Positions 35,977-44,903 of a DNA stretch of 64,000 bases are shown here, piece after piece (positions within the stretch are counted from its first letter, which is position 1; every line of letters begins with the position of its first letter). A program made the translations under genes and the position numbers. A model generated the notes under the pieces. It worked only from the letters and a program-made list of their open reading frames with translations, did no database searches and was not told where the DNA came from. The stretch lies in the NCBI GenBank assembly GCA_023410055.1, contig JAEYQK010000018.1:9505-73504 (forward strand). Direction: 5' to 3'. The stretch is from Acidobacteriota bacterium (GTDB taxonomy: Bacteria > Acidobacteriota > Terriglobia > Terriglobales > Acidobacteriaceae).

Positions 35977-36687
35977 TCAACCGGAGGGCGTATTGCTAGT
36001 CAGCGCTTTTCGCATACATTCCAAAGATGCCCTCCCTATCAATTCGCCCCACCTACTGTCTTTTCTGCAATGTGTGTAACGCCGTTCGATGCCTGTTGCT
36101 ATGGCAATGCAATCCGTTTCGCCGCCAGTGGCAAGTTGTCCGCTCTTCCCGTGTAAGCTCAATTCGTAGATCGCTCTGGTCTTTGCTTCGGTCGCAATGG
36201 AGATAGCTTCCAACATTGCTTCCTGCGTGAAGTGGTAGTTTGTGATCAGGATGATGTTGATAGCGGTCGGGTAGACGCTCAGCTCTTGGCTGTCGCTAAC
36301 AGCCACGGGATCGCCGACTGACGCCAGGGCGGAGCGGTCAACCGTTGAAATGACGGAAGCGTGGAGATCGCCATCGACTGCCGTGATTGTGTGGAACCCG
36401 ATATCGTTACGAACCATCATGCCAACGACGGTCCCTCTCAAGTCCAACCTGCTTGCTGCTTGTCGGGCATTTTGTACTGGCAAAGAGTTCAGTGCGTGAA
36501 GGACGATATGGGACACTTGCGAACGAAAACCACCGTGATAAGTGGCCCAACTGAGGGCAGGACGTGGTTGCGCAAATGATATTACCAGTGTCTTTCCGCT
36601 CTTTTTGCAAACAAAGGACTTGTCTCGCGACTGGGGAACCACTCCTTCGACAATTTCTATCATGGTTCCAGAAGCTCCATTTCCCAT
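35977..36687 (-). CDS. cbiZ: adenosylcobinamide amidohydrolase
   Basis: A 236-aa protein of the CbiZ family, which removes the aminopropanol arm from (adenosyl)cobinamide or pseudo-B12 to give cobyric acid for remodelling. Recognised by 'ALSWATYHGGFRSQVSHIVLHAL' (as ALSWATYHGGF and SHIVLHAL) near residue 43 and by 'PTAINIILITNYHFTQ', 'ATEAKTRAIYEL' and 'LATGGETDCIAIATG' in the C-terminal half. It is 74 bases after nrdG on the same strand, so probably the third gene of the B12-riboswitch-controlled nrd operon. The start codon is uncertain (an ATG eight codons later is possible). Confidence 0.85.
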   Translation of the reverse strand: MGNGASGTMIEIVEGVVPQSRDKSFVCKKSGKTLVISFAQPRPALSWATYHGGFRSQVSHIVLHALNSLPVQNARQAASRLDLRGTVVGMMVRNDIGFHTITAVDGDLHASVISTVDRSALASVGDPVAVSDSQELSVYPTAINIILITNYHFTQEAMLEAISIATEAKTRAIYELSLHGKSGQLATGGETDCIAIATGIERRYTHCRKDSRWGELIGRASLECMRKALTSNTPSG

Positions 36688-36760
36688 CGCTTCAGGGCAA
36701 AAGCCTTTGCTGCGCGCGGATACTTTGTCGAAATTGTTCTCATATCTCTTTCCTTAATCA

Positions 36761-37378
36761 TCAAGCATGACATTGGCTGCGCAATTCCGGGCTCAGAGCG
36801 TGCTCAGGATGAAACGGTAACATTCTGTGCGAACAACTCGGCGGTATTTGAGACCGGATAGCGTCCAAATCTAAATCGGACAACAGCGGCTTCACGACTG
36901 TCGTGCGAAATTCATAGGCGATTCCACTCTCCACAATCAGACAAATACTCTCGCGAAGACGTTCAACCTCTACGGGCACTCCCGCCAATCTGTTGTAGTC
37001 GTCCCAGGGGGCCTTCACATCCATGGCAATGAAATCAAGCAGGTGTTTTTCAATCAGATCGTGCAGTCTGCCGGGGTTGCTTCCATTCGTATCCAGTTTG
37101 GTTCTTAACCCGATGCGACGAATCTCTCTGAGAAAGTCTCCTAGATCGTCCTGTAGGGTTGGTTCGCCGCCGGTAATGACAACACCATCGAGTTGGTGCC
37201 GCCTTGCTTGCAGGCGTTCCAGGACAGTTTCGTTTGAGATCAGTTGGCCATTTGCCGGAAGCAGGCTGGCATTGTGACAGAACGGACACCGAAAATTACA
37301 GCCTTGAGTAAAGATCACCGCTGCCAGACAGCCCGGAAAATCACAAAAACTGCACGCTTGGTATCCCGCGATCTTCAT
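36761..37378 (-). CDS. nrdG: anaerobic ribonucleotide reductase activating protein
   Basis: A 205-aa radical-SAM enzyme that makes the glycyl radical on NrdD. The cluster motif is 'FTQGCNFRCPFCHN' (C-x3-C-x2-C) near residue 27, with 'VVITGGEPTLQDDLGDFL' and 'LDTNGSNPGRLHDLI' after it. ATG 37378 overlaps the nrdD stop (ATGA). Length and order are typical of the pflA-like NrdG group. Confidence 0.93.
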   Translation of the reverse strand: MKIAGYQACSFCDFPGCLAAVIFTQGCNFRCPFCHNASLLPANGQLISNETVLERLQARRHQLDGVVITGGEPTLQDDLGDFLREIRRIGLRTKLDTNGSNPGRLHDLIEKHLLDFIAMDVKAPWDDYNRLAGVPVEVERLRESICLIVESGIAYEFRTTVVKPLLSDLDLDAIRSQIPPSCSHRMLPFHPEHALSPELRSQCHA

Positions 37379-39510
37379 GAGGTCGCCTCGATACGATAGT
37401 GGCTGCGCATTGCGAATTCGGCCTGTTTACCGGGATTCCATTGCTTCATGGGCCGTAGATAGCCGACCACACGAGAGTACACCTCTACTTCGGCTCCGCA
37501 TTGTGGGCAACTCTTTAACTCACCGCGTAAATACCCATGCTCCGAACAAATTGAGAATGAAGGAGTGATCGTGAAATAGGGCAACCGGTACTGCGAGCAC
37601 ACTCGCTTAACGAAGTCCCGCACAAGGTTTTGATCTGGAACGGACTCTCCCAGAAACACGTGATGCACGGTTCCGCCTGTATAGCGCGCTTGTAGCTCAT
37701 CTTGCAGATCAAGTGCCTCGAAAATGTCGTCGGTGTAATTCACGGGCAATTGGGTGGAGTTCGAATAGAAGGGTTCCCCTAAGCCGTTATTGCCTGTGCG
37801 TATTTCGGGATAGCGAGTTCGATCTATGCGGGCAAGTCGATACGACGTACCTTCGGCAGGAGTAGCTTCGAGGTTATACAGATGCCCAGTTTCTTCCTGA
37901 AACGCAACAAGGCGGTCTCGCATATGGTTAAGTACACGCAATGCGAAAGCCCTTCCATCATCAGTTCCAATGTCGCATCCGAGAAGGTTGAGACATGCTT
38001 CGTTCATGCCGACAAGGCCAATCGTCGAGAAATGGTTTTCCCAGAACTGGCCAAAGCGTTGTTCAACGTTTCGCAAATAAAAACGCGTGTATGGATACAG
38101 ATTCTGCGCAGTAAATTGTTCGAGCACTTTACGCTTGGTTTCCAGGCTAGTTTGAGCGACCAGCATTAGGCGGTCTAGTGCTTGCAGAAACTCTGTTTCG
38201 TTGGTCGTTTGATAGCCGATTCTTGGTAGATTAATCGTCACTACTCCGATAGATCCTGTCAGCGGACTCGCTCCAAACAATCCGCCTCCACGTCTTTCGA
38301 GAGTTCGGGTGTCCAGCCGCAAACGACAACACATCGACCGAGCATCGTCGGGCGACATTTCTGAATTTACGTAGTTGGCGAAATAGGGAATGCCGTATTT
38401 AGCCGTGGCCGACCAAAGAGGCTTCAACTCTTCGGCTTCCCAATTGAAGTCCGGAGTTATGTTGTAGGTTGGAATCGGAAACGTAAAAACTCTGCCGCGC
38501 GCATCGCCTTCAGCTAGAACTTCCAACAAAGCTCTGTTGAAGATGGCCATTTCCCTGGCAAATTCACGATAGGTCTCTTTTTGAGGCTGTCCTCCCACGA
38601 TAACGGGTTGATCTCGTAATTGGCGTGGAGGTTGAAGGTCTAGCGTAATGTTTGTGAATGGAGTCTGAAAGCCAACTCGCGTTGGGACATTCACATTGAA
38701 CACGAATTCCTGTAACGCTTGCCGGACGTCTGCAAAGCTCAGGTTGTCATACCGTATGAAGGGCGCGAGCAACGTGTCAAAACTTGAAAAGGCTTGGGCT
38801 CCGGCTGCTTCTCCCTGCAATGTATAGAAGAAGTTGACGATCTGGCCCAGGGCCGAGCGGAAGTGACGCGCCGGACGGCTCTCGGCTTTTCCCGGAACGC
38901 CTCGGAAGCCGGAAAGAAGAAGATCCTGCAAATCCCAGCCCACGCAGTAAACAGAAAGAAGTCCTAAATCGTGAAGGTGCAAGTCGCCGGAGAGGTGGGC
39001 ATCGCGAACTTCGGCGGGATAGATCTTGTTCAACCAATAGACTTCGCTCACATGGCTGGCCACATAGTTGTTCAGCCCTTGTAACGAATAGGCCATGTTG
39101 CTGTTCTCGTTGACCTTCCAATCGAGGTGCTTCAGATACTGATCAATAAGATCCACGTCGGCCTGCTTGATCATGTCGCGGATGCGGGCGTGCTGATCCC
39201 GATAGAGCAGATACGCCTTTGCCGTTTTCTTGAAGGGAGAAACCAGCAGGACTTCTTCGACAAAATCCTGAATCTGCTCGACCGTTAGAAACTCTGATCT
39301 GGAATTGTTCTGCGCGACGGCCAAGACGCGGTTGGTGAGAAGTTTCGCTGTTGCCTCTTCGAATTCACCCGTTACCTTGCCGGCCTTGAGAATTGCTTGA
39401 GTAATCTTGTTGGCATCGAACCTCACCAAACGTCCATCGCGCTTACGAATCTGGCTGGCGAATTGGATCGCGGAACCCTCAACTGTGGCAAAACTCTCCG
39501 CTGCAGACAC
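37375..39510 (-). CDS. nrdD: anaerobic (class III) ribonucleoside-triphosphate reductase
   Basis: A 711-aa protein. The N-terminal ATP-cone is 'IRKRDGRLVRFDANKITQAI'. Near the C-terminus are the zinc Cys pairs 'FSICSEHGY' and 'CPQCGAEV' and the glycyl-radical motif 'RVVGYLRPMKQWNPGKQAEF'. It reduces NTPs without B12 or oxygen. GTG 39510 with GAGGGG upstream is the start. A cobalamin riboswitch lies upstream, consistent with shut-off when B12 allows a class II enzyme (not in the window) to work. Confidence 0.95.
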   Translation of the reverse strand: MSAAESFATVEGSAIQFASQIRKRDGRLVRFDANKITQAILKAGKVTGEFEEATAKLLTNRVLAVAQNNSRSEFLTVEQIQDFVEEVLLVSPFKKTAKAYLLYRDQHARIRDMIKQADVDLIDQYLKHLDWKVNENSNMAYSLQGLNNYVASHVSEVYWLNKIYPAEVRDAHLSGDLHLHDLGLLSVYCVGWDLQDLLLSGFRGVPGKAESRPARHFRSALGQIVNFFYTLQGEAAGAQAFSSFDTLLAPFIRYDNLSFADVRQALQEFVFNVNVPTRVGFQTPFTNITLDLQPPRQLRDQPVIVGGQPQKETYREFAREMAIFNRALLEVLAEGDARGRVFTFPIPTYNITPDFNWEAEELKPLWSATAKYGIPYFANYVNSEMSPDDARSMCCRLRLDTRTLERRGGGLFGASPLTGSIGVVTINLPRIGYQTTNETEFLQALDRLMLVAQTSLETKRKVLEQFTAQNLYPYTRFYLRNVEQRFGQFWENHFSTIGLVGMNEACLNLLGCDIGTDDGRAFALRVLNHMRDRLVAFQEETGHLYNLEATPAEGTSYRLARIDRTRYPEIRTGNNGLGEPFYSNSTQLPVNYTDDIFEALDLQDELQARYTGGTVHHVFLGESVPDQNLVRDFVKRVCSQYRLPYFTITPSFSICSEHGYLRGELKSCPQCGAEVEVYSRVVGYLRPMKQWNPGKQAEFAMRSHYRIEATS

Positions 39511-39640
39511 ATCCCCCTCGATTTCTTGCCAAAGGGAACAACATAGTGCCGCATGCGTTGGTAATCGAAACCTGCATATGCACCACCAGTCCGCCCCTCG
39601 GCAGCTCGTGAACTTGGACGCAAGGATCGCGTCAGCTATC

Positions 39641-39811
39641 GGCAGGTCTTCGGACTTGCAGGCTGACTCCTAGTAACCACCGCTTCCCAATCCTTGAGAG
39701 GATCAGTGCTTATTAGTGGCGTTCGTTCCTGCTTACCGCTGCGGGGCAGCCCTGGATTTGCACCAGGTTCCCTCTTAAACGTCTTCGAGAACTCTCGAAG
39801 AACCGAAAGCG
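39641..39811 (-). ncRNA. cobalamin (B12) riboswitch, upstream of nrdD
   Basis: Minus-strand reading shows 'GAGGGAACCTGGTGCAAATC', 'GGGCTGCCCCGCAGCGGTAAG' (as GGCTGCCCCGCAGCGGTAAG) and the B12 box 'AAGTCCGAAGACCTGCC' at 39641-39657. About 130 bases separate the aptamer from the nrdD start. The aptamer core is very similar to the metE riboswitch, including the 'GCACTGATCCTCTC' arm, so the two are recent relatives. Confidence 0.93.
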
Positions 39812-39817
39812 AACCCC

Positions 39818-39846
39818 AATATATAGTCATCTTGAGAGCAGGTCAA
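39818..39846 (-). promoter_or_regulatory. sigma-70 promoter of nrdDG-cbiZ
   Basis: On the minus strand TTGACC (39841-39846), 17 bases, TATATT (39818-39823). Near-consensus. Transcription would start at about 39811, the 5' end of the riboswitch. Confidence 0.7.
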
Positions 39847-39924
39847 CAATATATTGAATCCTTCTTGCGAAAGTCTGGGAAGCAGCGAAGCGTTACGCGA
39901 TTGCGAGTCAAACGATTAACGGAA

Positions 39925-39952
39925 TTGACGGTGAATAGGCCAAGGTGATATT
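39925..39952 (+). promoter_or_regulatory. sigma-70 promoter of the cob operon
   Basis: TTGACG (39925-39930), 16 bases, GATATT (39947-39952). The riboswitch begins at about 39957. It is divergent from the nrdD promoter, so one ~110-base region serves two B12-controlled operons. Confidence 0.6.
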
Positions 39953-39956
39953 GATT

Positions 39957-40128
39957 AGGTGCTCCAGGTACTTGCCATAAAAGGTAAGTGAAAAGGGAAG
40001 CGGGTGAGAAGCCCGCGCGGTCCCGCCACTGTAAGCAGCTAGTAGCATGGCGAACGAAGTCACTGTTTCGAAAGAAATGGGAAGACAGCCTATGCCGCGA
40101 TGATCTGCAAGTCAGGAGACCTGCCTCG
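39957..40128 (+). ncRNA. cobalamin (B12) riboswitch, upstream of cobU
   Basis: GGTGCTCC start, 'GTGAAAAGGGAAGCGGGTG', 'GAAGCCCGCGCGGTCCCGCC', 'CACTGTAAGCAG' and the B12 box 'GTCAGGAGACCTGCC'. The platform ends in TTGAGGCGTGGACTCCTCG (40251-40269), three bases before the cobU ATG. This suggests control at translation initiation. Confidence 0.95.
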
Positions 40129-40272
40129 GAGTCAGATGCGCCCCGCTTCGGCTGAGAGCGGATGGTTGCGAGCACAGGTTCTCTTACCAACGAGCTGTCC
40201 TGCCTCTCCGATCATCCTTTCCACTGAGGTGTTCGCGCATGCCAAAACCATTGAGGCGTGGACTCCTCGACT

Positions 40273-40842
40273 ATGCTGACTCTCCTTATTGGTGGTGCTC
40301 GCAGCGGTAAAAGCAGATTCGCCGAATCGCTTTGTGCTCACTCGAAGCGTGTCGCCTATATCGCGACCGCCCAGATTCAGGACAGAGAGATGGCAGCGCG
40401 TGTTGCACGGCATCGTCAAGACCGGCCGGCGAATTGGCTGACCATCGAGGAGCCTCTTTCCGTTGACATCGCCCTTCGCCAAGCAGCCAAGAATTGCGAT
40501 GTTCTGCTGGTGGACTGCCTCACGGTTTGGCTAAGCAATCTCCTGTATCACCATCGCCGATGCACGGCCTCGAAGATCGAAAGGATTGCGTTGTCCAGCG
40601 CCGATGCGATCGCGGGGGCCGCTCCGTCCCGCCACGTCATTCTAGTGTCAAACGAAGTGGGTTCCGGGATTGTTCCTACCACGAAAGTCGCGCGATTGTT
40701 CCGCGATCTGCAAGGTTTGGTAAACCAGCGAGTAGCTATTTCTGCCGATCAAGTCTTCCTGTTGGTTGCCGGAATTCCATTGCAGATCAAGCCAGCGCGC
40801 TTCGTTCATCCCTTTATGGAGAGTTCACGTTATGCCTTCTAA
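40273..40842 (+). CDS. cobU: adenosylcobinamide kinase / guanylyltransferase
   Basis: A 189-aa protein that phosphorylates adenosylcobinamide and attaches GMP. The P-loop 'GGARSGKSRFAESL' is at residues 6-19, 'ATAQIQDREMAARVARHRQDR' follows, then 'LLVDCLTVWLSNLL' and 'LVSNEVGSGIVPTT', all CobU signatures. ATG 40273 was chosen because it follows the riboswitch platform; GTG 40258 in frame lies inside the platform hairpin. Its last codons overlap the start of btuB. Confidence 0.95.
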   Translation: MLTLLIGGARSGKSRFAESLCAHSKRVAYIATAQIQDREMAARVARHRQDRPANWLTIEEPLSVDIALRQAAKNCDVLLVDCLTVWLSNLLYHHRRCTASKIERIALSSADAIAGAAPSRHVILVSNEVGSGIVPTTKVARLFRDLQGLVNQRVAISADQVFLLVAGIPLQIKPARFVHPFMESSRYAF

Positions 40843-43255
40843 AGTCAGAGTTCTAGGTGCTTTTGTCGTTCTTCTGCTGCTCACCTCGGCGCTATTCGGT
40901 CAGACCGCAATTTCGATTACCGGAACGGTCAAGGACCCCGAAGGTGCGGTCGTTCAAGGAGCCAAAGTTTTGCTGATTGCCCGGGACAACACGGTCGTCG
41001 CACGGACCGTTACCAATGGCGTCGGCCACTATTCCTTCGATCATCTGCCCCCAGGGGCATATCTGGTAAGTGCAACTGCCGCAGGTTTCGAATCTGCTCA
41101 CGCCCTCACGGTGAATGCTGACAAACCGTCACAATTCACAGCCGACTTGACGCTGCGTCTCTCGGCCGTATCCACTGCGATTACCGTTACGGCATCCGGA
41201 ACCGCGCAGAACGCGAGTGAAACGGCAAAGGCCGTTACAGTGATCGATTCGTCTTTAATTGACTCGCTCGGCAAATCCTCTCCTGTCGCTGCGCTCTCCT
41301 ATGTTCCGGGCCTTCGGATTCAACAGTTGGGAGGACCGGGCGGACAGGTCTCCGTCCGCGTGCGGGGTCTTCGCACTCAGGACACTGCCGTGCTGATGGA
41401 TGGATTCCGCTTGCGCGATGCTTCCTCGACCCAAGGAGACGCGACCTCGCTTCTGCAAGATTTGATCGTGACCAATACCGATCGAATCGAGGTTCTTCGC
41501 GGTACGGGATCATCCCTTTACGGAACGGATGCCACCGGCGGTGTCGTCAATATTATTACTGGCACGCCTGGCGGCAAACCTCACAGCACAGTGCTGCTCG
41601 AAGGCGGATCGCTGGGCACTTTCCGCGGTCAGGCTGGAGTCTCAGGTGGACTGGGCGGCGACAAGTTTGGCTACAGCCTCGGCCTAGCTCATCTCAACGT
41701 CACGAGCGGGTTGGATGGCCAGTTGCCTGATCGCACAAGCAGTCTGCAAGGACAGTTCAACTATGCCGTGTCGAGCCGAACTCGGGTGACCGGACGGCTC
41801 TTCATCAGCGACTCTTTCTCACGGGTAACCGACAGCCCCACCGTCGTGGGCAATGTGCCTGCCACGGGAGTTATTGATGGGGTCGCACTGTCGAACTCCG
41901 AACTCCGCCGCTATGAGAATGGAACTCCGGTCAGCGACCTGAACGTCGGCAACGCCACGTTCATTCCGAACGCTGACAACCCCGACTACAATCGCACCGC
42001 GCGCACCTACTCTGGTGCGCTGGTCGTAAGCTCGCACCCAACCGATTCTGTCGGCCTTTCCGCAAGTTACCAGGGACTGGCTGTACACCGCGACTATACG
42101 AACGGTCCGCTCGGACTCGGCTATCAGCCATATGGCGGTTCCGAAATCTATACCTATGATGGAACCATCCACACCGCAGCAGGCCGAATGGACTGGCGGC
42201 TGGGCAAGTATCAGACCATAAACGCCGGATACGAATTTGAACATGAGACTTACGACGGCGTGACGCTCGAACCATCTTCCGCCGATAACTCCTCTGCCAG
42301 CGTCACTCAGAAATATCACGCGCTGTTCATTCAGGACCAGCTTCACCTGCTGCAGGGCCGTTTACAGGTCGCGGGATCGTACCGGGCACAGCTCTTCTCG
42401 CTGGACGCTCCTACACTGCTGCCTTCCGCCAGTGCGCCTTACGCCGGTGCGAAGTTCAGTGCTCCGCCTACATCAAGCACATGGGATGGATCGGTTGCGT
42501 ATTTCCTGCACGACGCAGGTACCAAGTTTCGCGCGCATGTTGGTTCGGGATACCGCGCTCCGTCACTCTATGAACGCTTTGGGACTTACTTCGGCAGCTA
42601 CTACGGATATACGGCATACGGAAATCCCGATCTGAAGCCAGAACGGACATTGGGCTTCGATGCTGGTGTTGATCAGCGTTTCTGGGGCGGCAAAGCGCAA
42701 GCTTCTGCCTCCTACTTTTACACCCGCCTGCAAGACGTGATTATGTTCGGGAATGTCGATCCAACAACAGACCCCTACGGGCGCTACTACGGCTACTCGA
42801 ACACCCATGGAGGTATCGCTCGCGGTGTCGAAAGCAGCCTGTCGGTGGTTCCGATTCGAATGCTGCGTTTGCAGGCGACATACACATTCACTAATGCTCG
42901 CGAAGCGAAAGCGCTGGTGCCGGGCGTTTATCAGACCTACGTAACTCCCGATCATCAGGGATCGATTCTCGCCGTAGCCCACGTTACGCCTCGTCTGGAA
43001 CTACTATTCGGAACGGTGTTCACCAGTAGCTATCTTGCGCCGATCTATGATTCGGCGACCTACGCCAGTCGCGCGTTTCGTTTTGCCGGTGCCAAGCAAG
43101 GGCAGGTGGGGATGAGCTATCGTGTGCCGTTGGGCGAGTCGCGAGCCGTCCGTTTCTTCGCAAATGTTCAAAATGCCTTTAACCAGTCGTACTACGAGAG
43201 CGGATACCGCACTCCGGGCACGACAGCAATGAGTGGTATGCGGTTCGAGTTCTAG
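40832..43255 (+). CDS. btuB: TonB-dependent cobalamin/corrinoid receptor (BtuB-like)
   Basis: About 807 aa. A signal peptide (VLGAFVVLLLLTSALFGQ) is followed by a carboxypeptidase-regulatory-like domain ('ISITGTVKDPEGAVVQGAKV', residues ~30-100), the plug ('QVSVRVRGLRTQDTAVLMDG', 'IEVLRGTGSSLYGTDATGGV') and a long beta-barrel ending in Phe. ATG 40832 has GGAG upstream and overlaps cobU. The BtuB assignment rests on its place in a B12-controlled operon in front of btuFDC. The extra N-terminal domain is absent from enteric BtuB and common in acidobacterial receptors. Confidence 0.88.
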   Translation: MPSKVRVLGAFVVLLLLTSALFGQTAISITGTVKDPEGAVVQGAKVLLIARDNTVVARTVTNGVGHYSFDHLPPGAYLVSATAAGFESAHALTVNADKPSQFTADLTLRLSAVSTAITVTASGTAQNASETAKAVTVIDSSLIDSLGKSSPVAALSYVPGLRIQQLGGPGGQVSVRVRGLRTQDTAVLMDGFRLRDASSTQGDATSLLQDLIVTNTDRIEVLRGTGSSLYGTDATGGVVNIITGTPGGKPHSTVLLEGGSLGTFRGQAGVSGGLGGDKFGYSLGLAHLNVTSGLDGQLPDRTSSLQGQFNYAVSSRTRVTGRLFISDSFSRVTDSPTVVGNVPATGVIDGVALSNSELRRYENGTPVSDLNVGNATFIPNADNPDYNRTARTYSGALVVSSHPTDSVGLSASYQGLAVHRDYTNGPLGLGYQPYGGSEIYTYDGTIHTAAGRMDWRLGKYQTINAGYEFEHETYDGVTLEPSSADNSSASVTQKYHALFIQDQLHLLQGRLQVAGSYRAQLFSLDAPTLLPSASAPYAGAKFSAPPTSSTWDGSVAYFLHDAGTKFRAHVGSGYRAPSLYERFGTYFGSYYGYTAYGNPDLKPERTLGFDAGVDQRFWGGKAQASASYFYTRLQDVIMFGNVDPTTDPYGRYYGYSNTHGGIARGVESSLSVVPIRMLRLQATYTFTNAREAKALVPGVYQTYVTPDHQGSILAVAHVTPRLELLFGTVFTSSYLAPIYDSATYASRAFRFAGAKQGQVGMSYRVPLGESRAVRFFANVQNAFNQSYYESGYRTPGTTAMSGMRFEF

Positions 43256-43257
43256 GG

Positions 43258-44130
43258 ATGAAGAAGCAGTCTCTACTATCCGTAGTTGTAGTTCTGTGGG
43301 CGGTGCTGGCAAATGCGGCACCGCCCCAGCGTATAGTCTCGGTTTCTCCCGATCCGACGGAAATTCTGTATGGATTGGGTGCCTTCGACAAAGTAGTGGG
43401 CGTTTCGGATTTTTGCACCTATCCGCCCGCGGTCAATAACCTACCCAGAGTAGGCGGGTGGGTTTCTCCGAGCCTGGAGCGCATCGTTGGTCTGAAGCCG
43501 GACTTGGTCGTACTCACGGCGTCGCAGTCTCCTCTCTTCGGCCAACATCTGCAGCAATTGGGAATACGAACATTGTCGGTGCCCACCAGAACCATTGCCG
43601 ATGCCTACACTTCCATGCAACTCATCGGCGGTGCGGTGGGAAAAGATCGCGAAGCGCAACAGCTGATTGATCGCACACGGGCTTCGCTGGACGTAATACG
43701 TAATCGGACACGGAACGTTCGGCGGCCATCCGTCCTGATCGCGGTGGAGCGCTCTCCGGGCAGTCTGCGTGACTTGTACATCGCAACCCAGGGCAGCTAC
43801 CTCGCCGAATTGGTAGAACTGGCTGGCGGTCGCGTTGTTGGCGTCCCGACAAAGATCGGTTACAGCAAGATCAGCAAAGAGTCCTTGATCACGCTCAATC
43901 CCGACATTGTGATCGAAATGAAAATGACTAATCAGCAGTCCTCTCTGGCGCAAGCGCGCGCCGAGTGGAACGAGTTACCAGAGCTGAGCGCGGTCCGTTC
44001 AGGCAAGGTTTTCGAACTGAACCAGGATTATCTCAACCACTGCTCGCAGAGAATTGTTGAAAGTGCAGAGTTACTGCTGCAGACCATCCATCCCGAGCTC
44101 GCATCCGCGCAACCGAAAGGAGCGCGATGA
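43258..44130 (+). CDS. btuF: periplasmic cobalamin-binding protein
   Basis: A 290-aa substrate-binding protein. Signal peptide 'LLSVVVVLWAVLANAA' is followed by 'RIVSVSPDPTEILYGLGAFD' and 'VGGWVSPSLERIVGLKPDLV', typical of the BtuF/FhuD (cluster III) fold. It binds corrinoids in the periplasm and hands them to BtuCD. It starts two bases after the btuB stop and overlaps the btuD start by ATGA. Confidence 0.9.
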   Translation: MKKQSLLSVVVVLWAVLANAAPPQRIVSVSPDPTEILYGLGAFDKVVGVSDFCTYPPAVNNLPRVGGWVSPSLERIVGLKPDLVVLTASQSPLFGQHLQQLGIRTLSVPTRTIADAYTSMQLIGGAVGKDREAQQLIDRTRASLDVIRNRTRNVRRPSVLIAVERSPGSLRDLYIATQGSYLAELVELAGGRVVGVPTKIGYSKISKESLITLNPDIVIEMKMTNQQSSLAQARAEWNELPELSAVRSGKVFELNQDYLNHCSQRIVESAELLLQTIHPELASAQPKGAR

Positions 44131-44903
44131 CCCCGATCCTGGAGGCACGAAATCTTGCCTTCGCCTATGGCTCGCGAGCGCCAGTGATCCACGATCTTTC
44201 CTTCGAGGTGAATCCGGGGACGTTAGGAGCGGTCATAGGATCGAATGGCAGCGGGAAATCGACGCTGGTGAAACTGCTAGCCGGCATCCTGAAGCCTACC
44301 AGAGGTGAGATTCTGCTGGATGGTGTGTCACTGGCACATGCTTCGCGGATCATCGCCGCCCGCAGGATTGCCTACGTTCCACAATCGTTTTCCATGGTGT
44401 TTCCCTTTACTGCGCTGGAAGTTGTCATCACAGGCCGGAGCCCGTTTCGCAAACCGTTTCGTTTTGAAGACGAGCATGACCGCGAGTGCGCACTGAAGGC
44501 ACTGGAAGCGTCGGGAGCAGTGCATCTCGCCGACCGCCTGGTTACAACCTTGTCCGGAGGAGAGCAGCAGTTGGTGATGGTTGCGCGCGCACTGGCGCAG
44601 GAGCCTGCGTGTCTTTTGCTCGACGAGCCTTCTTCTTCGCTCGACCTGAAGCACCGCTCCGCCCTGATGAGGACGCTGGTTCGATTGCGCGATACGCTGG
44701 GCATGGCGGTTCTTGTCGTAACCCACGATCTTCACTTGATGGATAAGACCTTCGACCGCGTCATTGCACTTCGGCACGGTGGGCTATTGATGGACGCCGC
44801 TCCCGCCGAGGTGTTGACCCAGGCCGTGCTCGCGGAAGTATACGAAGACCAAGGCATTCGCACCCTCAATGTGGAAGGCCGAATCGTGATGTGGTGCGAC
44901 TGA
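44127..44903 (+). CDS. btuD: cobalamin ABC transporter ATPase
   Basis: A 258-aa ABC ATPase of the FecE/BtuD type. Walker A 'GSNGSGKSTLVKLLAG', Q-loop 'VPQSFSMVFPFT', signature 'LSGGEQQLVMVARAL', Walker B 'CLLLDEPSSSLD', H-loop 'VVTHDLH'. It overlaps both neighbours (ATGA upstream, TGATG downstream). Confidence 0.93.
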   Translation: MTPILEARNLAFAYGSRAPVIHDLSFEVNPGTLGAVIGSNGSGKSTLVKLLAGILKPTRGEILLDGVSLAHASRIIAARRIAYVPQSFSMVFPFTALEVVITGRSPFRKPFRFEDEHDRECALKALEASGAVHLADRLVTTLSGGEQQLVMVARALAQEPACLLLDEPSSSLDLKHRSALMRTLVRLRDTLGMAVLVVTHDLHLMDKTFDRVIALRHGGLLMDAAPAEVLTQAVLAEVYEDQGIRTLNVEGRIVMWCD

